Shown in pieces: positions 44,647 to 53,820 of a stretch of 64,000 nt of DNA. A model generated the notes under the pieces. That model had not been told where the DNA came from, searched no databases, and saw only the letters and a list, made by a program, of their open reading frames with translations. Origin of the DNA: CAVUXJ01 sp963814975 (lineage in GTDB: Bacteria; Acidobacteriota; Vicinamibacteria; Vicinamibacterales; CAVVIG01); assembly GCA_963814975.1 (NCBI GenBank), contig CAWFFB010000037.1, positions 79,765 through 143,764 of the forward strand, written 5' to 3'. Made by a program: the position numbers and the translations under genes. Positions within the stretch are counted from its first letter, which is position 1; the number at the start of each line of letters is the position of its first letter.

Positions 44647-44832
44647 ATGACGGCTAAGGAATTCCTGGATCTCTCCACCAAGCTCTTCGCCGACATGAGG
44701 GCTTGGATTGCTGAAGCAGCCAAAGACGACACGCTGTCGGCGTCCGACTTGGCGATGCTCAGTGCCTCGATGAAGATCATCGAACGGGTCACCTTGAAGG
44801 AAGTCGAAGTCAAGCCTGACACGAGCAACTGA
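44647..44832 (+). CDS. Small helical hypothetical protein
   Basis: 61 residues from ATG 44647, with a GGAG-containing purine stretch eight bases upstream (ggctggagaccaat). Composition is acidic and helical (LSTKLFADMRAWIAEAAKDD, SASDLAMLSASMKIIERVTL) with no Cys, signal or membrane segment. Codon use is normal for the region, which supports translation. It is unrecognised. The 266 bases before it (44381-44646), between divergent genes, show no other recognisable element. Confidence 0.5.
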   Translation: MTAKEFLDLSTKLFADMRAWIAEAAKDDTLSASDLAMLSASMKIIERVTLKEVEVKPDTSN

Positions 44833-44901
44833 GAGGGGGCGCCTCGCGATTTCTCGTCGGACCCTCAATGCCCCATACAGCAGGGCCGATGACACCCCTT
44901 T

Positions 44902-44924
44902 CTTCAGGGGCTACCGCCCTGAAG
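44902..44924 (+). terminator. Hairpin between small ORF and EamA gene
   Basis: A perfect 8-bp stem CTTCAGGG / CCCTGAAG with a 7-base loop, 69 bases after the small gene's stop. No T-run. It may terminate that transcript or be a structured leader of the transporter mRNA. Confidence 0.4.
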
Positions 44925-45015
44925 CACGGTCCAGAGGAGCTGATGGCAGAGGAGTGCATGTCAGCGAATCGGGCAACTGGTTACCCGAGGACTGCACAGG
45001 ACCGCCTCACTACGA

Positions 45016-45903
45016 ATGACACCGCGCCGTCTGGCCTACGCCGCTTGGGTTGTCGTGTGTCTCGTGTGGGGGACCACGTACACCGCGATTCGCATCGCCC
45101 TTGATACGATCCCGCCGTTCCTGATGGCCGGATTCCGCTGGGCGGCCGCCGGAGCGCTCCTCATCGCCGTCGTCAGCGCACGCGGCCAGCCGCTGCCCCC
45201 GGCGCGATCGTGGCCCGCACTCGCGCTCCTGGGCATCTTGTTCCTCGGTGTCGGCAACGGCGCCGTGGTGTGGGCCGAGCTGACCGTGCCGAGCGGATTG
45301 GCGGCCGTGCTCGTGGCGGCGATGCCGTTCTGGATGGTCGGGGTCGAAGCGATGAGAGCGGACCGTGAGCGCTTGCCCGCTCGACATCTGTGGGGCCTCG
45401 TCGTTGGCTTCATCGGGATCGTCCTGCTCGTCGGGCCACAGATCGACTTCGGCGGGCACGGGTTTCTCGGGGGCGTGATTGCGACCCAGCTCGCGTGCTT
45501 CGGGTGGGCCGTCGGTTCCATGTACGCCCGCCGGCGCAGCGTTCAAGAGAACGTTCTGACGGCAGCAGCCTTCGAGATGCTGTTCGGAGGACTGGCTCTC
45601 CTGGCGGTTGGAGTGGCGCTCGACGAATGGATGGCCGTCGTGATCAACCCACGTACGGGTGGAGCGCTCCTGTACCTGATTGTGATCGGCTCGATCGTCG
45701 GATTTTCCGCCTTCGCGTACGCGCTCAAGCATCTGCCCGTCGCCACGGTATCCCTGTATGCGTACGTGAATCCGGTGATCGCGGTCATCCTCGGAGCGCT
45801 TGTGCTCCGAGAGCCGTTCACGGTGCGTATGGTGCTCGCTGCCGCGCTTATCTTCGTCGGCGTGGGTCTGGTGAGGAGCCCCCGTCTGCCGGTCGAGCCG
45901 TAG
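45016..45903 (+). CDS. EamA-family (DMT superfamily) transporter
   Basis: 295 residues with ten membrane helices in two EamA repeats. Repeat 1 begins AAWVVVCLVWGTTYTAIRIA, with PPFLMAGFRWAAAGALL; repeat 2 includes FLGGVIATQLACFGWAVGSM and ends FAYALKHLPVATVSLYAYVN, PVIAVILGALVLREPFTVRM. These are the RhaT/YdcZ/RarD-like metabolite exporters. The substrate is probably a small metabolite or amino-acid derivative and cannot be specified. It is preceded by a hairpin at 44902 and followed 86 bases later by the DUF4159 gene in the same direction. Confidence 0.9.
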   Translation: MTPRRLAYAAWVVVCLVWGTTYTAIRIALDTIPPFLMAGFRWAAAGALLIAVVSARGQPLPPARSWPALALLGILFLGVGNGAVVWAELTVPSGLAAVLVAAMPFWMVGVEAMRADRERLPARHLWGLVVGFIGIVLLVGPQIDFGGHGFLGGVIATQLACFGWAVGSMYARRRSVQENVLTAAAFEMLFGGLALLAVGVALDEWMAVVINPRTGGALLYLIVIGSIVGFSAFAYALKHLPVATVSLYAYVNPVIAVILGALVLREPFTVRMVLAAALIFVGVGLVRSPRLPVEP

Positions 45904-45989
45904 CCATGCACGCGCGCACCGGATCACCTTCCGTTGCGCCTGCGTCCGTAGTAACGTCCACGAAGACCTCCTTCGCACGCAGGAGCACC

Positions 45990-46787
45990 ATGCCGCCGTG
46001 TGTCATGTGTCGTTGGTGGATGCGCGTGTTGATGACGGCCGCGGTGAGCGCGGCGATCGCCGGGGCCGCGGGCGCGCAGTTCCGCAGGGCACCGGCAACC
46101 GTCGCTCTGCGGCCGAACATTCCCTACGATGGCCGCTTCACCTTCGTTCGCTTGAACTATACGACCGCCCCGGGCGGATATTTTTACAGGGGCGAACCGG
46201 CCTGGGCTCACGGCTATCCGCTTGCCGAGCAGAACCTCATGGCGATCATGAGCGAAGTCAGCTTTCTTGGGCCGCACGTCCACGAAATCAACAGCCTCCG
46301 CTTGGACGATCCGGCGCTGTTCCGATATCCCATCGCCTACATCATCGAGCCCGACTGGTGGACGATGACGGACAGCGAGGCGCGCGCCCTCGGCGACTAT
46401 CTCCAGAAGGGCGGCTTCCTCATCGTCGACGACTTCAAAGGGCGGAACTTTCGCGGTGGTGGGGGTTGGGAGGTCTTCGAGCGAAACATGAAGCGCGCGC
46501 TCCCGCAGGGGAAGTTCGTCGACCTCGACCTCTCCCATCCGATCTTCCACTCGTTCTTTGAGATCAAATCGTTGGACGTCCCACAGGCGTACGTGAACGG
46601 CGACCCGGTGTTTCGCGGGTTGTTCGAAGAGAACGACCCGGCGAAGCGGCTGCAGATCATGGTGAACTTCAATACGGACATCTCGCAGTTCTGGGAGTGG
46701 TCGGGCACGGGCCTTCGCTCTATCCCGGACACCAACGAGTCCTACAAGCTCGGCGTGAACTACCTGATCTACGGCTTGACCCACTAA
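45990..46787 (+). CDS. DUF4159-family secreted protein
   Basis: The ATG at 45990 lies four bases after AGGAG. 265 residues with a signal peptide (VLMTAAVSAAIAGAAGAQ). The DUF4159 pattern is strong: FTFVRLNYTTAPGGYFYRGE, WAHGYPLAEQNLMAIMSEVS, RYPIAYIIEPDWWTMTDSEA, LGDYLQKGGFLIVDDFKG, and the C-terminal GRQxxxxNxDISQFWEWS-like DISQFWEWSGTG and LGVNYLIYGLTH. The domain is a glutamine-amidotransferase-like Rossmann fold often near MoxR/DUF58 genes. Those partners are absent here, so this is a solitary copy. The function is unknown. Confidence 0.85.
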   Translation: MPPCVMCRWWMRVLMTAAVSAAIAGAAGAQFRRAPATVALRPNIPYDGRFTFVRLNYTTAPGGYFYRGEPAWAHGYPLAEQNLMAIMSEVSFLGPHVHEINSLRLDDPALFRYPIAYIIEPDWWTMTDSEARALGDYLQKGGFLIVDDFKGRNFRGGGGWEVFERNMKRALPQGKFVDLDLSHPIFHSFFEIKSLDVPQAYVNGDPVFRGLFEENDPAKRLQIMVNFNTDISQFWEWSGTGLRSIPDTNESYKLGVNYLIYGLTH

Positions 46788-46993
46788 GTGACGCGCGCGC
46801 ACGCCTTCCGCAACCCGGGCGCAGGGACCGCCGGAAACAGGCGCGATCATTCGATCGGGCAGAAGTGAGCAAAGGTCGAGCGCAGCACACCTTTAGTCAG
46901 GTTCTTCGACGCTGATGCGACCTGCCTGTATCAATTGATTGGTCTTCGCCGATCTGCAGGCGGCATGTACGTTGCGCTGCAGAGTCGACGACA

Positions 46994-47545
46994 ATGCGAC
47001 GACAGACCACGGTTGTCGTACTTGCGCTTGCCGTCGGTCTGCTCGGCCTGGCGACAACTGCCTGCGGTGACGAATCACCGACCGCGGCGTCACAATCCGT
47101 CCCAGCTCCATCGATCCCTGCTCCCCTCCCAGCGCCACGCGCTCCAGAACTGCTCGGCGAATGGGCGGGAACCTACACGATTGCCACCGTTGATCGTGGG
47201 ACTGGACTACGGTCTTCACACACGTGCCACCAGTCATGGGTGGTGGCGATCCAGACTCGCGGACAGTTTTCTGGCACCTTCCAGCTGAGCGCGGGAACGA
47301 CCGTCACGTGTGCCCAGTCTGGCACGTTTTCCGGCACTGTCTCCACGACCGGCGCGCTATCGACACTCACCCACAGCATCCCATTGGCATCCCTTCCATG
47401 TGCACGAATCTCTGGTGATGGCACGATGAGTGGAATCGCATCGGCAACGGCCATTACCGCGCAGGCAAGCGATAGAGTCCGCTGCACCAACCTTCTCACG
47501 TACGAGACCGACCGCTCCCTGTCGCTGGTGATGAACAAGCGCTGA
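46994..47545 (+). CDS. Putative lipoprotein, Ser/Thr-rich
   Basis: 183 residues with a lipoprotein signal (VVVLALAVGLLGLATTACGD), then a proline-rich spacer (APSIPAPLPAPRAPELL) and a small beta-barrel-like domain: LLGEWAGTYTIATVDRG, HQSWVVAIQTRGQFSGTFQL, GTFSGTVSTTGALSTLTHSI and GDGTMSGIASATAITAQAS. Alternating Gly/Thr strands and four Cys suggest a disulphide-bonded lipocalin-like or META-like domain. The DESPT motif after the lipid Cys resembles other lipoproteins in this genome (the FKBP and dioxygenase leaders), so it is probably a surface or periplasmic protein. The 284 bases after it hold nothing recognisable. Confidence 0.65.
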   Translation: MRRQTTVVVLALAVGLLGLATTACGDESPTAASQSVPAPSIPAPLPAPRAPELLGEWAGTYTIATVDRGTGLRSSHTCHQSWVVAIQTRGQFSGTFQLSAGTTVTCAQSGTFSGTVSTTGALSTLTHSIPLASLPCARISGDGTMSGIASATAITAQASDRVRCTNLLTYETDRSLSLVMNKR

Positions 47546-47829
47546 CGGCACCCAAGCAGGTTGCTGAAAGAAGCCGGCGACCTGAAGGTGGAAACCAAGA
47601 GGCAGTTCCACGTTCTCACTAAGCGCAAGAGATGGCGAAGTCAAGTGCGTGTGCGAGCTGGACGTGCTCGCCACCTTTCCAAGGCAAGGCGAGAGCCCTG
47701 CGACATGTGAGCCCGAACGGCCAGGATGGGGCCACATTCTTTGCGCCCGTCCTGTGTGCAATTTGGGACTGAATGCGATTCCAACCTTTGCTACCCTGCC
47801 GTTCGCATCGTGCGAAAGGAGCAAGCGCT

Positions 47830-47979
47830 GTGGACGGTCTCACCATCAGTATCGGTGTCGTCGTGTGCGTCGGATGTCTCTACGCCGTCCGGACGGTGAT
47901 TCGCATGATGAAGGGGCGGCGCGCGGTCGGCGACGAGACGCGCCTCGATGCCCTCCGCAGGATCGACCAGGCGCGGTAG
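47830..47979 (+). CDS. Small single-pass membrane protein
   Basis: A GTG at 47830 has AAAGGAG about nine bases upstream (47815-47821). 49 residues: one hydrophobic helix (GLTISIGVVVCVGCLYAVRT) then a basic tail (MMKGRRAVGDETRLDALRRI). It is too short for annotation by family. The ribosome-binding site and the helix-plus-basic-tail design argue that it is translated. An upstream ATG at 47773 in the same frame lacks a comparable site. Confidence 0.45.
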   Translation: MDGLTISIGVVVCVGCLYAVRTVIRMMKGRRAVGDETRLDALRRIDQAR

Positions 47980-48025
47980 GCGCCGCGTCGCCTGGTGCGG
48001 AGCGTTGAAACCGTGGCTGCTCGCG

Positions 48026-49060
48026 TCAGGCGATCAAGCGGCCGACGTGGGCGCTGACCGCCCGCGCGAGGCCGTCGAGCGAATAGCCTCCCTCGAGCAC
48101 CGAGACGACGCGTCCGCGCGCGTGCTGTCGAGCGATCTCGGCGACGAGTGCCGTCAGTTCGGCGAAGTCGGCGTCGGTGAGGGTGAATCGGCCAAGCGGA
48201 TCGCGTTCACGCGAGTCGAACCCGGCGGAAATCATCACGAGCTCGGGTCTGAACCTTTCCGCTGCCGGCACGAGCTCGGTGCGAAACGCACCGAGAATCT
48301 CGTTGCGGCCGGCGCCGGCCGGAAAGGGCCGGTTGACGATCAAGCCGCGGCCTTTGCCCTCCCCGGTTTCGGCCGGGCTGCCGGTTCCCGGATACCATGG
48401 GTGCTGGTGGGTGTCGAAGAACAGCACCGAGCCGTCGCTCCAGAACACCTCCTGCGTACCGTTGCCATGGTGCACGTCCCAGTCGGCAATCAGGATCCGC
48501 TCGACGCCGTATCGTCGAGCCGCGTAGCGGGCGCCAATCGCGACATTGTTGAAAATACAGAAGCCCATGCCGCGGCCCTGAGACGCATGGTGACCGGGGG
48601 GCCGCACGGCGCAGAACGCGTTGGCGGCGCGACCGCTCAACACCGCGTCGACGGCTGACACGACGGCACCCGCGGCGGCCAGCGCAGCGCCCAAAGATCC
48701 GGGAGAGACCTCGGTGTCGCCCGTACTGAGCATCCGCAGCCCCGCCCCGATCTCGCTACGCACGAGTTTCAAGTATTGCGGCGAATGGACCAGCAGGATC
48801 TCATCGTCGGCTGCGGGTCGCGGTGCCTTCACGGACAGCCGGCCCTGCCGCTCGAGGGTGCGAACGGCTTCCATCACGGCATCGATTCGCTTCGGGCTTT
48901 CCGGGTGATCGCTGCCCGGCTCGTGCCGAATGGTGGCGGGGTCGAAGAACACCTGTGTGGCCGGATTCTGCGCTGCGGCCGGGAGCAGTCCCTCTGTGAA
49001 CGACAGCAGCGTGCCCGACGCCCGTTGCAAGAATGTGCGCCGGCTCAGCGCGAGGGTCAT
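48026..49060 (-). CDS. Histone-deacetylase-family hydrolase with Tat signal
   Basis: 344 residues. The HDAC/AcuC/acetylpolyamine-amidohydrolase fold is complete: AVRPPGHHASQGRGMGFCIF (HH charge relay), NNVAIGARYAARRYG, ILIADWDVHHGNGTQEVFW (Asp/His zinc ligands), VMISAGFDSRERDPLG (second Asp) and VVSVLEGGYSLDGLA (Gly-Gly-Tyr). The zinc and catalytic residues are all present. The N-terminus MTLALSRRTFLQRASGTLLS is a textbook twin-arginine signal, so the folded zinc enzyme is probably exported. Periplasmic targets could be acetylated polyamines or acetylated peptides. It stands alone between small genes. Confidence 0.9.
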   Translation of the reverse strand: MTLALSRRTFLQRASGTLLSFTEGLLPAAAQNPATQVFFDPATIRHEPGSDHPESPKRIDAVMEAVRTLERQGRLSVKAPRPAADDEILLVHSPQYLKLVRSEIGAGLRMLSTGDTEVSPGSLGAALAAAGAVVSAVDAVLSGRAANAFCAVRPPGHHASQGRGMGFCIFNNVAIGARYAARRYGVERILIADWDVHHGNGTQEVFWSDGSVLFFDTHQHPWYPGTGSPAETGEGKGRGLIVNRPFPAGAGRNEILGAFRTELVPAAERFRPELVMISAGFDSRERDPLGRFTLTDADFAELTALVAEIARQHARGRVVSVLEGGYSLDGLARAVSAHVGRLIA

Positions 49061-49193
49061 GACGGCCGTATCGTAGCGCTTCCAGCGCCTTCCTGACGCG
49101 CGAAGAAGCCGCTGGATCGCATGACAGGCGGCGCCGGACGTGTGCAGTTCAGGACAGTAACAATTCCTGAGGCCGTGTTACCGTTTCTCCTAC

Positions 49194-49382
49194 ATGGCGC
49201 CCGCAGATCGCGCCGAGTTCAGGCGCCTGACGTTGCAAGTCGAGCGTGACCGGCTGGCCCGATCTCGCCTCAGACTCCTGGTCGCCGACGCGGACCGCAC
49301 GCTCGCCGGTCACCGCCGGGCGCTGCGAACTCTCAACGCCCGGATCAGACGCGCTGAGCGCGCCCCCGAGCATTTAAGCTGA
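49194..49382 (+). CDS. Possible small basic helical protein
   Basis: 62 residues from ATG 49194, highly Arg/Leu-rich (LQVERDRLARSRLRLLVADA), predicted fully helical or coiled-coil. There is no clear ribosome-binding site and no recognised family. In sequence this GC-rich an Arg-rich frame of this size can arise by chance, so the call is tentative. Confidence 0.25.
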   Translation: MAPADRAEFRRLTLQVERDRLARSRLRLLVADADRTLAGHRRALRTLNARIRRAERAPEHLS

Positions 49383-49639
49383 GGCGCGGGATTCTGTAGT
49401 CGGACAGCTGATACTGACCGCCGCTCGTTCGGCCGACACTTCCTTCATCGTCCACAGTCCCCCTCTCGAGCGAGGCGCGGATCAGAATAGAAGCCGATCT
49501 CTTGCGGCGGCGCAACTACCCTCAAGCGAGAGTCCCGACGCCGCTTCTTCCGCGCCAGCGCGATCAACGAAGCCCGGGCCCCTGTGCGATATTGCACACC
49601 TCCGCCTCAGAGGGCGAGATACAGTCGTGGCGTACTCCA

Positions 49640-49825
49640 ATGACCCCGAACGACGTCCTACCCCGTTTGGGACCGCCCTGTCCGGCGTGCCATTCGGTGA
49701 AGACGATTCAGACGTACGACCACCTCGACGAAACCACGTATTTCTGTCCCGCCTGCGAGCATTCGTGGATGCTCGTCCAATCTCGATATGTGACCGTGAA
49801 GAAGAAGGTTCCACTCTTACCCTAG
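49640..49825 (+). CDS. Small zinc-ribbon protein
   Basis: 61 residues from ATG 49640. Two CxxC pairs (GPPCPACHSVKTIQ and TYFCPACEHSWML) spaced by 18 residues make a typical treble-clef/zinc-ribbon, followed by a basic tail (VKKKVPLL). It is cytoplasmic and may bind nucleic acid or a protein partner. The frame upstream is open but lacks a better start. Confidence 0.6.
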   Translation: MTPNDVLPRLGPPCPACHSVKTIQTYDHLDETTYFCPACEHSWMLVQSRYVTVKKKVPLLP

Positions 49826-49863
49826 TGCGTCGCTGCTCGACGGGTTGGCCCTGTCTATTTCAT

Positions 49864-50388
49864 TCACTCACCGTTCGGAAGCTTGAGCTCCATGAGGACC
49901 ATGTCGAAGAGTCCCGTGGAAAACTGCACGTTCCGCCGCGCGATCGTTTCGAAGCCCAGGCGCCGATAGAAGTCGACGAGAAAGCCCTTCCCGTGCACGC
50001 AGTCGACGCATAGGCGATCCGCCCCCTGGGCGGACAGCACGCTGATCGCCTGGCGCACCGCACGCGCGCCGAGACCGAGTCCGCGATATCCTGGAGCGGT
50101 GGCCAGCTTCGAAAGCCACCATACGGATGCCGTCCCGAAGCAATCCGCCCACTCAGGGGCAGGCCCATGAGACAGCGTCATGATCACCATCAACTGGCTG
50201 TCGGACACCAATCCGTAGTTCCACCCTTTTTCCTGGCAGGCGAGATACATCTGCTTCGGGTATGCGGTGGTCCATTGGCGGATGCCTTTGGAGATGAGCC
50301 ACTCTGCCGCGCTCACGAGGATGCCATGAGCGACGTCGAACTCCTCAGGCCGAAGTTTTCGGAAGATGGGCGTCCCCATTGTTGTCAT
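49864..50388 (-). CDS. GNAT-family N-acetyltransferase
   Basis: The start is taken as ATG 50388 (MTTMGTPIFRKL), giving 174 residues; an outer start at 50463 adds an unlikely Arg-rich leader. The domain shows FDVAHGILVSAAEWLISKGI, QLMVIMTLSHGPAPEWA, the acetyl-CoA-binding WLSKLATAPGYRGLGLGARA and the C-terminal LCVDCVHGKGFLVDFYRRLG. The RGLGLG loop fits the Q/RxxGxG/A signature. The substrate is unknown. It is convergent with the zinc-ribbon gene and divergent from the amidase. Confidence 0.82.
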   Translation of the reverse strand: MTTMGTPIFRKLRPEEFDVAHGILVSAAEWLISKGIRQWTTAYPKQMYLACQEKGWNYGLVSDSQLMVIMTLSHGPAPEWADCFGTASVWWLSKLATAPGYRGLGLGARAVRQAISVLSAQGADRLCVDCVHGKGFLVDFYRRLGFETIARRNVQFSTGLFDMVLMELKLPNGE

Positions 50389-50543
50389 GCAGGTCCGTCC
50401 AACATGGCGAACGGGACTCAGCGTCACCGCGACACGACCCAAGCCGCGTCGCACAGCACTCACGCCCAGCGCGCGAGTTTTGTGTTAACGTCCGGCCAAG
50501 CCGCCCTCGCCACCACGTCAGGCGGCCGGAGGATCGAACTGCC

Positions 50544-52112
50544 GTGAATCGTCCCATCCGAATCTCGGTACTCTACGCGATGCTGAGCGTCGCGGCCTCC
50601 GTGGCCAGCGCCCAGCAAGCGCGAGACCCATTTCATCTCCAAGAGGCGACCATCGCCAGCATCCACGATGCGTTCGCCGCCGGCCAATTGACCTGCGCGC
50701 AGCTGACGAGACTGTATCTGGACCGGATTGAAGCCTACAATTTGCGCGGCCCGGCGCTCCACGCCATTATCGCGGTGAATCCGAAATCTCTGGAGACCGC
50801 GGCGGAGATGGATCGGCAGTACCGCGCAAATCGATCCGGCACCGGTTCGTTGCACTGCATTCCGACCGTCCTCAAGGACAATTTCAACACCTTCGACATG
50901 CCCACGACGGGCGGCAATGCCGGCATGAAGAACTCGGTGCCAGCGGCCGACGCCTTCACGGTGGCGAGGATGCGCAAGGCCGGCGCCCTGATATTGGCCA
51001 AGGCGAACCTGCAGGAGTTCGCGCGCGGCGGCATGTCGATCAGCAGCCTCGGCGGTCAGGTGCTGAACCCCTACGACCTCACCCGCACACCCGGTGGTTC
51101 CAGCGGCGGCACCGGCGCGGCCCTCGCTGCGAACTTCGCCGCTCTTGGTACTGGCAGCGACACGGGCCAGTCCATCCGCTCGCCCGCGTCCGCCAACAGT
51201 CTGGTCGGCATCCGCCCGACGCGCGGCCTGGTCAGCCGGAGCGGCGTGATCCCAAACAGCCAGACGCAGGATGAGGTGGGCCCGATCGCACGAACCGTGA
51301 CGGACGCCGCCCTGATGCTCGACGTCATGGCCGGTTACGACGCGGGCGATCCGATAACCGCGTTCGGCCACAAACGCATCCCGAAAAGCTACACGCATCT
51401 GTTGAGCAAGGATGCCCTCAAGGGCGCGCGGATCGGCATCATGACGAACCTGTTCGGGGACGCGGATCGCCATCGCGAGGTCAACACGGTGATGGACGGG
51501 GTTACTGCCAAGATGGAATCCCTGGGCGCCACGTTGGTTCGTTTCCAGCTTCCGGAATACGACAGGCTCTTGACCGCGATCGACACGCAACCCTTCGAGG
51601 CCCGCACGGTGATGGAGCGCTATTTCTCGATGCTGGGTCCCGACGCGCCGGTCAAGAACTTTGTCCAATTGGTCGCCGCGAAGACCTCCGCGGTTCAGAA
51701 GACGCTCGAAGCGGAGCTCGCCATCGTCGATGGCATGAACAGCCAGACCTACAAGGACCGGATGTTGAATCGAGACAAGCTCCGGCTCGTGGTGGCGACG
51801 AAAATCGCGGCTCTCAATCTCGACGCGATCCTGTATCCGCTGCAAAAGATCCTTGTCGTGCCGGTGACGGCGGGCGATCAGGCGGAGCGAAACGGCACGT
51901 TGTCCAACGGCACGGGGTTTCCGGCGGTTACCTTCCCAGCTGGGTTCTCCGCGCCTGGCGCCTCGGCACCGCGTGGCGTCCCGGTGGGCGGCGAGCTGCT
52001 CGGGCTCGATTATTCTGAGGACAAGCTCTTGTCCTACGCCTATGCATTCGAGCAGGCAGCCAAGCTCCGCAAGGCGCCGGCAAGCACGCCGCCGCTGCCA
52101 CACGAGCCGTAG
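50544..52112 (+). CDS. Amidase-signature-family enzyme, secreted
   Basis: The GTG at 50544 has GGAGGA (50528-50533) upstream. 522 residues with a signal peptide (VLYAMLSVAASVASAQ). Amidase-signature residues are in place: catalytic Lys in CIPTVLKDNFNTFDMPTTGG, cis-Ser in TPGGSSGGTGAALAANFAAL and the nucleophile Ser in GTGSDTGQSIRSPAS, where the usual G is Q before SIR. It cleaves amides, possibly peptide amides or acyl-amides, outside the cytoplasm. A truncated paralogue lies at 56622-57117. Length and motif order are normal for the AS family. Confidence 0.9.
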   Translation: MNRPIRISVLYAMLSVAASVASAQQARDPFHLQEATIASIHDAFAAGQLTCAQLTRLYLDRIEAYNLRGPALHAIIAVNPKSLETAAEMDRQYRANRSGTGSLHCIPTVLKDNFNTFDMPTTGGNAGMKNSVPAADAFTVARMRKAGALILAKANLQEFARGGMSISSLGGQVLNPYDLTRTPGGSSGGTGAALAANFAALGTGSDTGQSIRSPASANSLVGIRPTRGLVSRSGVIPNSQTQDEVGPIARTVTDAALMLDVMAGYDAGDPITAFGHKRIPKSYTHLLSKDALKGARIGIMTNLFGDADRHREVNTVMDGVTAKMESLGATLVRFQLPEYDRLLTAIDTQPFEARTVMERYFSMLGPDAPVKNFVQLVAAKTSAVQKTLEAELAIVDGMNSQTYKDRMLNRDKLRLVVATKIAALNLDAILYPLQKILVVPVTAGDQAERNGTLSNGTGFPAVTFPAGFSAPGASAPRGVPVGGELLGLDYSEDKLLSYAYAFEQAAKLRKAPASTPPLPHEP

Positions 52113-52366
52113 ACGCACACGAGCAGGCGCTCCAACGCGTAGTACTTAGCGGCTTGTATCCTGCTTCAGCCGGACCCGCTTGGCCTGTCGACTGTGCGCA
52201 TAGTCGTCAGAACATCAGCGACTACCTGGGGCAGCACGCACCGACGGTCGCCCGGCCGGGTGCCGCTCAGTCCTGGTCACCCTGGCGTAAGAACTTCCGG
52301 ATGCGCTTTCCGATGACGACCTCTGCGGCGAGAAACGGCCGACTCAGGGCCGGCGTATCGTCAAGT

Positions 52367-52507
52367 ATGCCTGGCCTCGCCTTCGACAAATTCACCCTGC
52401 TGCTCTTTGTGCTTCTCGTTGCCGTCGGTATTTGTCTGACATGGCCGATAGAGGCTCAAAGGATGCTGAGAATCGCCTTTGGATACCTGACGGGGACGCA
52501 TGGTTAG
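52367..52507 (+). CDS. Possible small membrane peptide
   Basis: 46 residues from ATG 52367 with a single strong hydrophobic helix (FTLLLFVLLVAVGICLTWPI) and an amphipathic tail (QRMLRIAFGYLTGTHG). The hydrophobic composition is unlike random frames here. No family is recognised and the ribosome-binding site is weak. It sits in the 500-base gap after the amidase. Confidence 0.4.
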   Translation: MPGLAFDKFTLLLFVLLVAVGICLTWPIEAQRMLRIAFGYLTGTHG

Positions 52508-52636
52508 GGGCGCGTTCCGGTCACTGAAGCGCGGCTCCACCGACAACGAGCGCGTGGCCGCCCGATGGGCGGCGGCGATGACCTGAATGCGACGGCGGAG
52601 ACGGACGAGAAGGGCCTGATGACCGCGTGTCCGAGC

Positions 52637-53584
52637 CTATCGTTCGGAACCCTTATCTTCAGCGCGCGCCGCTCCCAGAATGCCTTCCATGCTGCGCGCG
52701 TTGCCTTCGTGGCAGGCGAACTCGAACATCGGCCCCGGCGTGGCGCGCATCGGAATGACCGCGGTCCATGGCTGCGTCCAGACGGTCGGATCCTCCACCG
52801 TGAACTGATACTCGATTGTGTCCACGCCGGTGCGCGTGAAGCGTTCGATAAGGTGCATGTTCCGGCCTGACCCCCTGAAGCTTGCCTTGTCGCTGAAATT
52901 CACCGTGTCGACGACGAGCGTGCTGCCGTCCCAATGGCCCCGCGAGTCTCCCATCCACTGCCGGATGGTTCCATGCGGGCGACCGTCCATGGGCACGATC
53001 CGCGCCGAATGAATCATCTCGTTGTAGATCGTGACGTATTCGCGCGTCTGGAAGATCTGGACGTTGTTGTTGAAAATGAAAGGCAGCATCGGCGGGCCGG
53101 TGCTGGCCCACTGGAGGCACCGCACATTCAACCCGAGAGCTTCGAGCGAGTCGACCGCCCCCCGCTCACGGGCCTGCGCGAGAGCCGCCGCGCGCTTCTG
53201 CGCCTCGGGCGTCAGCGGCGGTATTCTCCCGTTCGGCGGATCGACGATCAACGACGTTCGCCTGTTCGCGAGGTGGACCTCGTCCCACCAATCCGGACCG
53301 CCGACGATCTCAGCCCGCTTTGCTTGCCGCTCGAGAAAGTCCCGCTCATAGGCGGCCGCCTCTTCCTCGGTGAAGACTGCTTTCTCGGCCAGCTCTCGAG
53401 CGCGCTCGAGCGGCGTCATCGTCGCGTAACCCCAAAGACCCCGCAGATCGGGATCGCCCCATGCTGTGAGCGGGGATGTCCCCGTCCGGTGGGTCACGGC
53501 GGACGTCTGAGCGTGCAGTGCAACGGACGCGACCACGATCGCTGGCGACAGGATGCCAATCAACGTCAGAAGCCGACCGCGCAT
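52637..53584 (-). CDS. Secreted protein of unknown function, paralogue of 38759-39826
   Basis: The ATG at 53584 follows GGGGGAG and starts a signal peptide (LLTLIGILSPAIVVASVALH). 315 residues sharing the block order of the other copy: GDPDLRGLWGYATMTPLERA, RRTSLIVDPPNGRIPPLTPE, HSARIVPMDGRPHGTIRQWM, GDSRGHWDGSTLVVDTVNFS, LIERFTRTGVDTIEYQFTVE and MFEFACHEGNARSMEGILGA. Conserved Trp, Arg and the ACHEGN motif suggest a ligand-binding or enzymatic site, not known to me. Exported by the Sec route. Confidence 0.75.
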   Translation of the reverse strand: MRGRLLTLIGILSPAIVVASVALHAQTSAVTHRTGTSPLTAWGDPDLRGLWGYATMTPLERARELAEKAVFTEEEAAAYERDFLERQAKRAEIVGGPDWWDEVHLANRRTSLIVDPPNGRIPPLTPEAQKRAAALAQARERGAVDSLEALGLNVRCLQWASTGPPMLPFIFNNNVQIFQTREYVTIYNEMIHSARIVPMDGRPHGTIRQWMGDSRGHWDGSTLVVDTVNFSDKASFRGSGRNMHLIERFTRTGVDTIEYQFTVEDPTVWTQPWTAVIPMRATPGPMFEFACHEGNARSMEGILGAARAEDKGSER

Positions 53585-53820
53585 ATGGAGCTCCCCCTGC
53601 GTCATCTTAATGTATCGCAGGGTTGTTCGAAAGGCTAGACGCAGCTGCTAACTCTTTGTTCCTTCTCGTGTTAACTGTAAACAGAAAAGACCCTGGGCCG
53701 GCGACCCGCTGCGATACGAGAACGAGGCTGGGGTCGACCGGTAATGTTCCATGCACTCTGTCATCAAGCCGACAGAATTGGTGCGCGCCTCCGAAATACT
53801 CTGAGGTGATCCTGGGTGAT

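Noticed and set aside
50460..52118. 552-codon minus-strand open frame
   Set aside because: Mirror of the amidase gene in GC-rich DNA; composition is Arg/His-rich without motifs, while the plus strand has all amidase-signature residues.
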